NCBI GenBank assembly: GCA_012520975.1
Contig: JAAYNF010000015.1
Coordinates: 1-38,853, forward strand
DNA length: 38,853 bases
Direction of reading: 5' to 3'
Source: Clostridiaceae bacterium
GTDB lineage: Bacteria; Bacillota; Clostridia; Saccharofermentanales; UBA5734
Shown here: in pieces, positions 1-8,418 of the stretch
Layout of the letters: each line of letters opens with the position of its first letter
Position numbering within the stretch: the stretch's first letter is position 1
Notes under the pieces: model-generated
What the model was told of the DNA's origin: nothing
Seen by the model: the letters and a program-made list of their open reading frames with translations, nothing else
Database searches by the model: none
Position numbers and translations under genes: made by a program

Positions 1-190
1 CGAAGATCATCCGCGAGCTGTCCGACGAAAGTTCTGCTTGGCGCAGGCAATGAGTAGGAAGGACCGGAAGGCCGTCTGTGGGGCGGCGTCCCCGTTAGAG
101 GAAAACGAGATGATGGTCTGCCGTTGGCAAGGCCATTGTGAACGGGTGGTACCGCGCTGCGATCTGGCGCCCCGTGGGGGGCGCTTTTTT
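1..190 (+). promoter_or_regulatory. T-box leader (tRNA-sensing riboswitch) of ileS, 5' end probably outside window
   Basis: The stretch AACGGGTGGTACCGCG at 141-156 is a near-perfect match to the conserved T-box sequence. Its UGGU bulge can pair with the ACCA end of an uncharged tRNA, and the U after UGG fits the A discriminator base of tRNA-Ile. ACGGG (142-146) can pair with CCCGT (171-175), which would form an antiterminator that excludes the terminator hairpin at 167-184. The gene directly downstream is ileS, so uncharged tRNA-Ile is the expected effector. An AGTA at 52-55 and GC-rich pairing segments around 63-103 look like upstream leader stems. An ATC at 6-8 followed by A could be the isoleucine specifier codon, but stem I is probably cut by the window edge and this assignment is tentative. 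Confidence 0.93.
167..190 (+). terminator. T-box-controlled intrinsic terminator before ileS
   Basis: GCGCCCC (167-173) and GGGGCGC (178-184) form a perfect 7-bp stem with a 4-base loop, followed by six T (185-190). It overlaps the 3' strand of the proposed antiterminator, as expected for a T-box that works by transcription attenuation. Confidence 0.92.
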
Positions 191-211
191 ATTGAGATTG
201 GGGAGGCAAGA

Positions 212-3200
212 ATGTATAAGAAAGTATCCGGTGAAATGAGTTTCGTCGAGCGTGAAAAAGAAGTGCTGGATTTTTGGAAAACCCATGACATATTCCGCCA
301 ATCGATGACCAATCGTGAGAACGGGCCTGTGTTTACCTTTTACGAGGGCCCGCCGACAGCTAACGGCAAACCTCATATTGGTCACATATTGACCCGCGCC
401 ATTAAAGATATTATTCCACGTTATAAAACCATGAAAGGTTACTACGTCCTGCGAAAGGCCGGTTGGGATACCCATGGTTTGCCTGTGGAGCTGGAAGTCG
501 AGAGGCTCTTGGGAATCGACGGCAAACCGGCGATTGAGGTCTATGGGGTTGAACCGTTCATTGCCCAATGCAAAAAAAGCGTTTGGAAGTACAAAGCTGA
601 ATGGGAAGAAATGTCGGAACGCGTCGGCTTCTGGGCGGACATGGAAGATCCTTATGTCACCTATGAAAATGATTATATCGAATCGGAATGGTGGGCGCTG
701 CGCACCATTTGGGACAAGGGGCTGCTTTACAAAGGTCACAAAATTGTGCCTTATTGTCCGCGGTGCGGAACTTCCTTATCCAGTCACGAAGTGGCCCAGG
801 GTTACCAAGATGTCAAAGAAACATCGATTTTCGTGCGTTTTGCCGTCGACGGTGAGCCGGACACCTATCTTACCGCTTGGACCACGACACCTTGGACGTT
901 GCCGTCCAATGTCGCCTTGTGTGTCAATGCTGAAAAAGAATATGTTCTGGCCGAATTGGATCAAGATGTGGACGGCGGCCGGCGTCAGGTTCGCTACTAT
1001 GTGGCCGGCGCCCTCGTCCGGGATGTTCTCGGAGAAAATTATCGTATCCTGGAGCGGATGCCGGGTAGGGATTTGGTGGGAAAAACCTATCAGCCGCTTT
1101 TCTCCTACGCCAACGCTCAGATCGAAAAGTCCGGTAAGCGTGCTTTTATCGTGACGGCAGATCCTTATGTTTCTTTGAGCGAAGGTACCGGCATCGTCCA
1201 CATTGCTCCGGCATTCGGTGAGGACGACGCCCGGGTTGGCCGGCAAAACGACCTGCCATTCATTCAGCTGGTCGATGAGGACGGCACCATGCCGGCGGAT
1301 GTCACCGACTTTGCGGGTGTTTTCTGTAAGGATGCCGATCCGGGATTGATCCGAAAGCTGGCCGACGAGGGCAAACTGATCCGCAAGATGTCTTACGAGC
1401 ATAGTTATCCCTTTTGCTGGCGGTGCGACACGCCTCTCATTTACTACGCCCGAAATTCCTGGTTTATCCAAATGACCGCCGTTCGGGAAAACCTCCTGCG
1501 CAACAATCAGACGGTCAACTGGATTCCGGAACACATTCGCGACGGCCGCTTTGGCAATTTTTTGGAAAATGTCATTGATTGGAGCATTTCGCGTGAACGT
1601 TACTGGGGAACGCCCCTGCCGATCTGGGAGTGTGGCTGCGGGCATCGCCACCTGATTGGCAGCATTGCCGAACTTCGGGCCATGTCCGATGACTGTCCGG
1701 AAAACATCGAATTACATAAACCCATGATTGATCAGGTCCATATCCGTTGTGACCAGTGCGGCGGCCGCATGACTCGGGTGCCCGAGGTGATCGACTGCTG
1801 GTTTGATTCGGGATCCATGCCCTTTGCCCAATGGCACTACCCGTTTGAGAACAAAGAGCTTTTTGAGCAAAACTTCCCGGCGGATTTTATTTCCGAGGCC
1901 ATCGACCAGACCCGAGGATGGTTTTACACCTTGATGGCGATAGGAACCTTGCTGTTTGATCAAGCCCCTTATAAAAATGTCATCGTTATGGGTTTGGTAC
2001 AGGATAAAAACGGTCAGAAAATGTCCAAACATAAGGGTAACGTGGTCGATCCGTGGCAGGTGCTGGACAAACAGGGCGCCGACGCTGTCCGCTGGTACTT
2101 TTATGCGGCCGGTTCGCCGTGGCTTCCGTCCCGGTTCTCGGATGAGGCTGTCAGTGAGCACCAACGAAAATTCATGGGCACATTCTGGAACACATATGCT
2201 TTTTACATCATGTATGCTCAGATCGATGGCTTTAATCCGGTCGGAAGAAAATTGGACCGAGCAACCCTGAGTGTCCTTGACCGATGGATTTTAAGCCGGC
2301 TCAATTCCCTTATCCGCAAGGTTGACGGTCAGCTGGAACGTTACGATATCACCGGAGCCGCGCGTGCCATTCAGGCCTTCACCGATGATCTTTCCAACTG
2401 GTATGTGCGTCGGAGCCGAGAGAGATTCTGGCAGCCGGATATGAACCAGGATAAAATCAATGCCTACATGACCTTGTATGCAGCCTTGGAGGTCTTGACC
2501 CGCTTGAGTGCGCCCTTCGTGCCGTTTATGACCGAAGCCGTTTATCAAAATTTGGTCTTGAGTGTTGAGCCTCAATCTCCGTCCAGTGTTCACCTGTGTG
2601 ATTTTCCGGTTTGTGACCCGGATCTGATCGACAGCCAATTGGAAAAATTCATGGGAGATGTTCTGAAAATTGTCACGATGGGTCGCGCCGCCCGTAATAC
2701 CGCGGCGATCAAGAATCGTCAACCGCTGCAACGGCTGTTTGTTGTGGCTCCCGAAAGGCTGCCGGCAGAATATCATGCATTGATCACCGACGAGCTGAAT
2801 GTCCGCGAACTGGTGTATCTGGATGATAATGTCCAGCTCATGGATTATCGCTTTAAGCCTCAGTTGCGCACCCTTGGCCGTCGCTTCGGCAAGGCCCTTG
2901 TCCAGGTTACGGACCAACTCAATGCGCTGGACGGGAAGGAAGCTATGGACGAGCTGGAAACCCAAGGTTATCTGGTGATCACTGTCGATGGACGCCATGA
3001 ACATTTGACGGCGGAGGATTTGTTGATCGAAACGGTACAACCGGAGGGTCTGGCCACCGAGTCCGATCGGGATTTCACGGTTTCTTTGGATACGCGGTTG
3101 ACCCCGGAGCTGATCGAGGAAGGCTTTGTCCGAGAAATTATCAGCAAAGTGCAAACCATGCGCAGGGACAGCGGGTTTGACGTTCAGGATCGAATCATCC

Positions 3201-3364
3201 TGCGCATTGACGGCAACGAGTATATCTGGGGCATTGCCAACCGCAATCAGGATTTTATTGCCGATGAGGTGCTGGCGACGGCGGTGTTGGCCGGAACCGG
3301 ACCCAATAGCCGCGCGTGGGATCTCAACGGCGAAAAGGCCACTTTGTCCGTTGAGCGGATCTGA
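212..3364 (+). CDS. ileS: Isoleucyl-tRNA synthetase, long type 2 class
   Basis: Charges tRNA-Ile with isoleucine in the cytoplasm. The protein is 1050 residues. The class I signature HIGH is at residues 55-58 and the KMSKS-type loop reads KMSKH at 603-607. Also visible are the CP1 editing-domain motif TTTPWTLPSN, the paired cysteines of CPRCGTS, the ISRERYWGTPLPIW segment, WFDSGSMPFAQWHYPF, and a long C-terminal anticodon-binding region. The KMSKH loop and length match the eukaryote-like IleRS2 class; from family knowledge, many members of this class resist mupirocin. The reading frame is open back to position 38, but that stretch is the T-box leader. The start at 212 follows a GGGGAGG ribosome site (200-206) and gives the usual N-terminus. 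It is probably transcribed alone or with weak read-through, since a promoter lies just downstream. Confidence 0.97.
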   Translation: MYKKVSGEMSFVEREKEVLDFWKTHDIFRQSMTNRENGPVFTFYEGPPTANGKPHIGHILTRAIKDIIPRYKTMKGYYVLRKAGWDTHGLPVELEVERLLGIDGKPAIEVYGVEPFIAQCKKSVWKYKAEWEEMSERVGFWADMEDPYVTYENDYIESEWWALRTIWDKGLLYKGHKIVPYCPRCGTSLSSHEVAQGYQDVKETSIFVRFAVDGEPDTYLTAWTTTPWTLPSNVALCVNAEKEYVLAELDQDVDGGRRQVRYYVAGALVRDVLGENYRILERMPGRDLVGKTYQPLFSYANAQIEKSGKRAFIVTADPYVSLSEGTGIVHIAPAFGEDDARVGRQNDLPFIQLVDEDGTMPADVTDFAGVFCKDADPGLIRKLADEGKLIRKMSYEHSYPFCWRCDTPLIYYARNSWFIQMTAVRENLLRNNQTVNWIPEHIRDGRFGNFLENVIDWSISRERYWGTPLPIWECGCGHRHLIGSIAELRAMSDDCPENIELHKPMIDQVHIRCDQCGGRMTRVPEVIDCWFDSGSMPFAQWHYPFENKELFEQNFPADFISEAIDQTRGWFYTLMAIGTLLFDQAPYKNVIVMGLVQDKNGQKMSKHKGNVVDPWQVLDKQGADAVRWYFYAAGSPWLPSRFSDEAVSEHQRKFMGTFWNTYAFYIMYAQIDGFNPVGRKLDRATLSVLDRWILSRLNSLIRKVDGQLERYDITGAARAIQAFTDDLSNWYVRRSRERFWQPDMNQDKINAYMTLYAALEVLTRLSAPFVPFMTEAVYQNLVLSVEPQSPSSVHLCDFPVCDPDLIDSQLEKFMGDVLKIVTMGRAARNTAAIKNRQPLQRLFVVAPERLPAEYHALITDELNVRELVYLDDNVQLMDYRFKPQLRTLGRRFGKALVQVTDQLNALDGKEAMDELETQGYLVITVDGRHEHLTAEDLLIETVQPEGLATESDRDFTVSLDTRLTPELIEEGFVREIISKVQTMRRDSGFDVQDRIILRIDGNEYIWGIANRNQDFIADEVLATAVLAGTGPNSRAWDLNGEKATLSVERI

Positions 3365-3384
3365 TCCGGCCGGATCTTGTCCTG

Positions 3385-3393
3385 TGATATAAT
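3385..3393 (+). promoter_or_regulatory. Extended -10 promoter upstream of the M50 protease-trpS-scpAB operon
   Basis: TGATATAAT is a perfect extended -10 element (TGN plus TATAAT at 3388-3393). No good -35 hexamer sits 17 bases upstream, which is tolerable for an extended -10. It lies 20 bases after the ileS stop and 66 bases before the next start codon. Confidence 0.6.
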
Positions 3394-3459
3394 CGTGTCA
3401 ACGATCATTGCCGATCGTCTATAACAGGTCGCCGACGGCGGCCGACTGGAGAACAGAAG

Positions 3460-4188
3460 ATGCCGATAATCATGCTGAGCAGTTTGCTTCGGGGTACCAC
3501 ATGGGAAACGATCCAGTATTACCTGTTGATGTTCCTTGTGCTTTGTATTTCATTGTCTGTCCATGAAGCATCCCACGGTTGGGCGGCTTACAAACTGGGC
3601 GACGACACCGCCTACCTGCAAGGCCGGTTGACCCTCAATCCACGGGCTCATCTGGATCCGATCGGGACAATTTCCTTTTTGCTGGCCGGTATTGGGTGGG
3701 CCCGTCCGGTGCCGATCAATCCCGCCCGCTTTGATGCCCGGCATTCAATGAAAAAAGGTATTGTCATCAGCAGTCTGGCCGGACCGGTCTCCAATATTGT
3801 TCTGTCGGTGGTGTCGGCGCTTGCGTTCTTCATCACCGTAACGGTGGCCCTGTTGATTAAGATACCATCGGGAAATGTCGTCTACGGGATTTTCACCAAT
3901 TTTTTCTATTTGATGTATTTTTACAATATTATTCTGGCGGTATTCAACCTGTTGCCTGTGCCGCCTCTGGACGGGTTCAAGATTTTCGGAGCGCTTCTGC
4001 CGGATCGGATTTATTACCGCCTGATGAGTTATGAGCGGTATATCGGATTGGTTTTTCTGCTGCTGGTCATTTTCGGCCGCGGCATTCTTTCCAACATCAT
4101 TCAGACGGTCAGTGTCCCTTTCCGATTGGCCATCTGGGATCCGTTGGAAATGCTTTTTCAGGCTGTTTGGCGGGCGCTCGGCATTTAA
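3460..4188 (+). CDS. Site-2-protease family (M50) membrane metalloprotease
   Basis: Predicted intramembrane zinc protease of 242 residues. The zinc motif HEASH is at residues 35-39, inside a hydrophobic segment. The second metal-ligand region reads PVPPLDGF, with Asp about residue 171. At least four hydrophobic segments are visible (about 18-35, 95-125, 140-170, 195-215). There is no PDZ domain, unlike the RseP homologue at 19279, so this belongs to the short S2P-like group (YwhC type). Its substrate is unknown. It lies between ileS and trpS and is followed closely by scpA and scpB, a neighbourhood common in Clostridia. The ATG at 3460 has only a weak purine-rich ribosome site (GGAGAACAGAAG). 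An in-frame ATG at 3472 is an alternative. Confidence 0.88.
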   Translation: MPIIMLSSLLRGTTWETIQYYLLMFLVLCISLSVHEASHGWAAYKLGDDTAYLQGRLTLNPRAHLDPIGTISFLLAGIGWARPVPINPARFDARHSMKKGIVISSLAGPVSNIVLSVVSALAFFITVTVALLIKIPSGNVVYGIFTNFFYLMYFYNIILAVFNLLPVPPLDGFKIFGALLPDRIYYRLMSYERYIGLVFLLLVIFGRGILSNIIQTVSVPFRLAIWDPLEMLFQAVWRALGI

Positions 4189-4227
4189 TGACGTGGTAAG
4201 CAAGTATGATTGACATGGGGGATTTTT

Positions 4228-5214
4228 ATGGCTAAAAAGATCGTTCTCAGCGGCGCGCGTCCGACCGGGGATATACACTTGGGCAATTACTTCGGCGCTT
4301 TGGAAAACTGGGTTCAGTTGCAAGACCGGTATGATTGTTATTTTTTCATCGCCGATTGGCATGCTTTGACCACCGGTTACGCCGAAACCGATCAACTGCA
4401 GGACCATTGTCTCAGCTTGATGGCCGATTTTATGGCGTGCGGCTTGGATCCGGAAAAATCTGTCATTTTCAAACAATCGCTGATCATGGAGCATGCCGAA
4501 CTGTTCCTGCTTTTTGCCATGACCACGCCGCTGCCTTGGCTGGAGCGCTGCCCGACCTACAAAGATCAGATCAATCAGCTGAAAAACAAGGATATCACCA
4601 CCTATGGCTTTCTTGGTTATCCTTGCCTGCAGGCCGCGGATATTTTGATCTACAAGGCCGATTATGTTCCGGTGGGAGAGGATCAGCTTCCGCATCTGGA
4701 ACTGGCCCGTGAGATCGCCCGACGTTTTAACTATCTTTACGGTCCGGTATTTCCGGAACCGCAGCCTTTATTGACTCAGGCCAAAACGCTGCCCGGAACA
4801 GACGGCCGCAAGATGTCCAAAAGCTATGAAAACACCGTATCCTTCGCCGATTCGCCGGAGGAAGTCAAGAGCAAGGTCATGAACATGATCACCGACCCGG
4901 CCCGCATTCGCAAAACCGACCCCGGCCATCCGGAAATATGCACGGTTTACGCTTTCCATCATGTTTTCAATCAAGAAGAATGGGAAGCCATTGGCAGCAG
5001 TTGCCGGAAAGGTGAAATCGGTTGTGTTCAATGCAAACGAAAGCTACAGGAAAAACTATTGGCTTTTCACCAGCCGATTTATGAAAAGCGTACCCGGTTG
5101 TTGCAATCCCCCGACCATTTACTGGCGTTGATCGAGGACGGATCGGCACGTGCTCGTGTCCAAGCCCGAGAGACTCTTTCTCAGGCACGCACTGCGATGA
5201 AAATCGCCCCTTGA
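4228..5214 (+). CDS. trpS: Tryptophanyl-tRNA synthetase
   Basis: Charges tRNA-Trp with tryptophan. The protein is 328 residues, normal for bacterial TrpRS. The N-terminal GARPTGDIHLGNY carries the HIGH-like HLGN (17-20), and the catalytic loop KMSKS is at 195-199 in GRKMSKSYENT. The conserved CLQAADIL segment is present. I chose the ATG at 4228, preceded by GGGGGA about eight bases upstream. An in-frame TTG at 4210 would add six residues and bypass that ribosome site. There is no T-box or trp leader: the gap to the preceding gene is 39 bases. It probably shares a transcript with the M50 protease gene and scpAB. Confidence 0.96.
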   Translation: MAKKIVLSGARPTGDIHLGNYFGALENWVQLQDRYDCYFFIADWHALTTGYAETDQLQDHCLSLMADFMACGLDPEKSVIFKQSLIMEHAELFLLFAMTTPLPWLERCPTYKDQINQLKNKDITTYGFLGYPCLQAADILIYKADYVPVGEDQLPHLELAREIARRFNYLYGPVFPEPQPLLTQAKTLPGTDGRKMSKSYENTVSFADSPEEVKSKVMNMITDPARIRKTDPGHPEICTVYAFHHVFNQEEWEAIGSSCRKGEIGCVQCKRKLQEKLLAFHQPIYEKRTRLLQSPDHLLALIEDGSARARVQARETLSQARTAMKIAP

Positions 5215-5221
5215 TCCGAAG

Positions 5222-6055
5222 ATGAGAACCAACGCGGAAGGGCCGCTTGATGTCAATATCGACCAATTTGAAGGTCCCCTCGATCTTCTTTATCATCTGA
5301 TCGAAAAAAACCGGATCGACATCTACGACATTCCGATTGTCCAGATAACCGACCAATACATTGCCTATCTTGACGGTCAGAAAAGTCTGGATATGGAAAT
5401 CGCCAGCGAGTTTTTGCTGATGGCAGCCACATTGATTCATATTAAATCAAGGGTTCTGTTGCCTAAAAAAGAAAGTCCGGACAAAGACGAAAATGAAGAT
5501 CCCCGTGAGGAATTGGTGCTGAAACTGCTGGAATACCGCCGATGTAAAATGCTGGCCGGCCGGTTGCGGGAGCGACACAGCCGTTTTGCCGACTGCTTTT
5601 TGAAACTGCCGGAAACGCCGGTTCGTTTGGGCATACCCTTGCTTGCCGAGAATGGAGAAAATCTAAGCTGGGATGCGTTTTGGCGGGCATCTCAGCGTGT
5701 GGCCCGACAAAACCAATTGCGGTTTAATGATCTGAGCGGCCGGATCACCCATATTCTGAAGCGAGAAAAAATTTCGGTAAAGGGCAAAATGCGCGAAATT
5801 TGGCAGGCGGTTGTCCGCCGAAGCCGATTATTTTTTAATGAATTATTCCCGGCCGATCGTTCCAGCAAGGCTGAACAGGTCACCGGGTTTCTTGCTCTGT
5901 TGGAGCTGTTGCGAATAAACAGAATTCGAGCCCGGCAGGATCGCCCCTTTGACGTCATTTTGCTGGAAAGCGACCCGGAGCCCCTAATCGATGACGATAG
6001 AGCTCTTGACCGGTTTTGGGCCGAAATCCATGTGGAGGAAAAAGCATATGACTAA
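5222..6055 (+). CDS. scpA: Segregation and condensation protein A (kleisin subunit)
   Basis: ScpA is the kleisin that joins the SMC heads and binds ScpB in the bacterial condensin complex used for chromosome compaction and segregation. The 277-residue protein opens with the family hallmark FEGPLDLLYHLIEKNRIDIYD and the following QYIAYLDG helix. A charged middle region (DKDENEDPREE) and a winged-helix-like C-terminus (VTGFLALLELLRINRI) follow. It starts seven bases after the trpS stop and its end overlaps the scpB start by eight bases, so translation of the two partners is probably coupled. Confidence 0.95.
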   Translation: MRTNAEGPLDVNIDQFEGPLDLLYHLIEKNRIDIYDIPIVQITDQYIAYLDGQKSLDMEIASEFLLMAATLIHIKSRVLLPKKESPDKDENEDPREELVLKLLEYRRCKMLAGRLRERHSRFADCFLKLPETPVRLGIPLLAENGENLSWDAFWRASQRVARQNQLRFNDLSGRITHILKREKISVKGKMREIWQAVVRRSRLFFNELFPADRSSKAEQVTGFLALLELLRINRIRARQDRPFDVILLESDPEPLIDDDRALDRFWAEIHVEEKAYD

Positions 6056-6788
6056 AAACAGCCAGCCCCTTCGGCAGGAAGGTCGCAATGATTTCACTGC
6101 CCCGTCGGAACCGGCCTTTCAGCTGGCCGTTGAAGACGCGCCGGCCGCCTTGGAAGCGTTGTTGTTTGCTGCCGGAGACCCCCTCACAATAGACAAGATC
6201 CGCCAGATAACCGGACTTGACCGACAAACATTGGAGCGGTTGTTGGGTCAAATGGCAGAGGGATATGATCGTGATCGAAGGCGAGGAGTTATGTTGCGAG
6301 AAGCGGAGGGAAGTTGGTTTTTCTGCACCAAACCGGAGCAGGCGGATGTTCTCCAACGGCTGTTTCAGCCACGACATCGTCCCCCGCTTTCACAGGCGGC
6401 GTATGAAACGCTGGCCATCATCGCCTACAACCAACCGGTTACGCGCTCTCAGGTGGAAGCCGTTCGAGGCGTCAACAGCGACAGCATCATCACCCGCCTG
6501 ATGGAACGCAACCTGATCAATGAAGCCGGTTCTCTCGATGCGCCGGGACGGCCGACGCTTTTTGTTACAACCGATCAGTTTTTAATTGATTTCGGCTTGC
6601 GATCGGTCAAAGATTTGCCGCCGATGGAAATGTTAATGTACGGCACGCTGCGGGATTTTGAAAGAAGCCTTGAAATTGCTGCCGGCCACAGACGGGATGA
6701 TCAGATGACCATTGATCAACTGGTTGATGCCTTTCTGCCCGAGCCGCCGGACAAGCTTGACAAAAATGACACCCAAGCCTCAGAATAA
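6048..6788 (+). CDS. scpB: Segregation and condensation protein B
   Basis: Partner of ScpA in the SMC complex. The protein is 246 residues with two winged-helix domains. The first begins at APAALEALLFAAGDPLTI; the second contains the diagnostic YETLAIIAYNQPVTRSQVEA and RGVNSDSIITRLMERNLI. The frame is open from 5991, but the ATG at 6048 has a GGAGG (6034-6038) at good spacing and gives a normal-length protein, so it is preferred. The C-terminus beyond about residue 215 is polar and probably disordered. It overlaps the end of scpA by eight bases. Confidence 0.94.
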   Translation: MTKNSQPLRQEGRNDFTAPSEPAFQLAVEDAPAALEALLFAAGDPLTIDKIRQITGLDRQTLERLLGQMAEGYDRDRRRGVMLREAEGSWFFCTKPEQADVLQRLFQPRHRPPLSQAAYETLAIIAYNQPVTRSQVEAVRGVNSDSIITRLMERNLINEAGSLDAPGRPTLFVTTDQFLIDFGLRSVKDLPPMEMLMYGTLRDFERSLEIAAGHRRDDQMTIDQLVDAFLPEPPDKLDKNDTQASE

Positions 6789-6835
6789 ATGCGTTGTTAA
6801 AAGCTCGGCCTGATGACTCGGCATGGAGAATGATT

Positions 6836-7717
6836 ATGGAGCCAGGACAAACCAGCCTGATTGATAAAATTACCCGCGCCATGCCTAGGCTAAGCAGAGG
6901 GCAAAAAGCCATAGCCAACTATATACTCGCCCATTACGAACAGGCGGCTTACATGACCGCCGCCCGAATCGGTGAGGAGGCTGCTGTCAGTGAATCCACA
7001 GTGGTCCGCTTTGCGATGGAGCTGGGTTTCAACGGTTATCCGCATTTTCAAAAGGTTCTGCAAGAGGAACTCAAAGTGCGCCTGACCTCGGTTCAACGGA
7101 TGAAGGCCTCCCTCAAACTGACCGATCGAGATGATATTCCGGGTGCTGTTTTGCTCGCTGACCAGGAAAAACTTAAGAAAACCCATGAACTGCTCGACCG
7201 TGATGCCTTTAACCGAGCGGTCGACCTGATTTTGGACGCTCAAAAAATCTACATTCTCGGGGTGCGGAGTTCGGCCCCGCTGGCATCTTTTCTTGGCTTT
7301 TATTTTAATCTGATCTTTGACAATGTTCGTCTGGTTCATACGACCAGTGTCAGCGAACTGTTTGAGCAGATCTTATCGGTCAAGCAGGGGGACGTGATGA
7401 TCGGAATCAGCTTTCCGCGCTATTCCAGACGGACCATCCAGGCCATGTCCTATTCGCGCTCTACCGGCGCGACCGTGATCGCCCTGACCGACAAAGCCGG
7501 CAACCCGATCGCTAATAATGCCGATGTTTGCCTGCTGGCTCCCAGCGACATGACGTCCTTTGTGGATTCGCTGGTTGCGCCTTTAAGTGTCATCAATGCC
7601 CTGATCGCGGCCATTGGCTATAAACGGCAGGATACTGTCAGTCAAACCTTGGAGAAACTGGAACGAATCTGGGATGAATATGAGGTTTATGATAAAAGCG
7701 ATTTGACAAACGGCTAA
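6836..7717 (+). CDS. RpiR/MurR-family transcriptional regulator (HTH plus SIS domain)
   Basis: Predicted sugar-phosphate-responsive DNA-binding regulator of 293 residues. The N-terminal HTH_6 domain (about 5-80) includes IGEEAAVSESTVVRFAMELGF. The SIS domain (about 120-260) includes KIYILGVRSSAPLASFLGF and the GDVMIGISFPRYSRRTIQ segment, typical of a phosphosugar pocket. The ligand cannot be read from sequence; no sugar catabolic or transport genes are nearby, unlike most RpiR genes. It sits between scpB (47 bases away) and cmk (14 bases away), apparently within an operon of housekeeping genes. The chosen ATG at 6836 follows GGAGA; the ATG at 6830 and a TTG at 6794 are possible alternatives. 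Confidence 0.88.
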   Translation: MEPGQTSLIDKITRAMPRLSRGQKAIANYILAHYEQAAYMTAARIGEEAAVSESTVVRFAMELGFNGYPHFQKVLQEELKVRLTSVQRMKASLKLTDRDDIPGAVLLADQEKLKKTHELLDRDAFNRAVDLILDAQKIYILGVRSSAPLASFLGFYFNLIFDNVRLVHTTSVSELFEQILSVKQGDVMIGISFPRYSRRTIQAMSYSRSTGATVIALTDKAGNPIANNADVCLLAPSDMTSFVDSLVAPLSVINALIAAIGYKRQDTVSQTLEKLERIWDEYEVYDKSDLTNG

Positions 7718-7731
7718 AAGCAGGTTGAACC

Positions 7732-8418
7732 ATGAAACCAAATCAAATCACCATTGCCCTGGACGGTCCGTCCGGGGCCGGCAAGAGCACAGTCGCAGGA
7801 TTGTTGGCAAAAAAACTGGGTATTTTGCATCTCGATACCGGCGCGATGTATCGGGCGGTTGGGCTTAAAGCGCTTCGAACCGGCCTCACGACCGATGATG
7901 AAGAGGCCGTGCGACGAATGCTGGAAACCACCAAACTGGAGGTCATCCTCTCCGAAGACCGACAGCGCGTACTTCTCGATGGCGAGGATGTATCCACCGC
8001 CATTCGGACACCGGAAGCCTCACTGGCGGCTTCGGATTTCAGCAAGCTACCGGTGGTGCGGCACAAATTGGTTGAGTTGCAACGTCAGATGGCGGATCGT
8101 CAATCCTTGATTCTGGATGGTCGCGACATCGGAACCTATGTTCTGCCTCAGGCCACCTGCAAAATTTTTCTGACCGCCGAACCGGCCGAACGTGCCCGAC
8201 GGCGTCTTTTGGATCTTCAGGCAAGCGGTGACCACAGCGCCACCTTAGAGCAGGTGCTGCAGGATATTGAGTACCGTGACCGCCAAGATGCCGGTCGGGC
8301 GCTGGCTCCACTTCGTCAGGCGGAGGATGCCATTTTGGTGGATAGTACCGATTGCAGCGTTGAAGAGGTCGTTGACCGAATTACGTCCTACATCAAGGGA
8401 ATCCGGCATGAGTCGTGA
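7732..8418 (+). CDS. cmk: Cytidylate kinase
   Basis: Phosphorylates CMP and dCMP to the diphosphates, supplying pyrimidine nucleotides and recycling CMP from lipid synthesis. The protein is 228 residues. The P-loop GPSGAGKS is near residues 12-19, followed by LDTGAMYRAVGLKAL, the CMP-binding DGRDIGTYVLP segment, and the RRLLDLQ and QDIEYRDRQD helices characteristic of this family. The start is the first ATG after the regulator gene. The last 11 bases overlap plsC. The order cmk-plsC-ispH/S1 is a recurrent clostridial arrangement. Confidence 0.96.
   Translation: MKPNQITIALDGPSGAGKSTVAGLLAKKLGILHLDTGAMYRAVGLKALRTGLTTDDEEAVRRMLETTKLEVILSEDRQRVLLDGEDVSTAIRTPEASLAASDFSKLPVVRHKLVELQRQMADRQSLILDGRDIGTYVLPQATCKIFLTAEPAERARRRLLDLQASGDHSATLEQVLQDIEYRDRQDAGRALAPLRQAEDAILVDSTDCSVEEVVDRITSYIKGIRHES

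Noticed and set aside
38-211. N-terminal extension of ileS in frame with the synthetase
   Set aside because: The stretch is the T-box leader and terminator; the ATG at 212 has a ribosome site and gives the normal protein.
4210-4227. TTG start for trpS
   Set aside because: It would place the GGGGGA ribosome site inside the coding region; the ATG at 4228 fits the family N-terminus.
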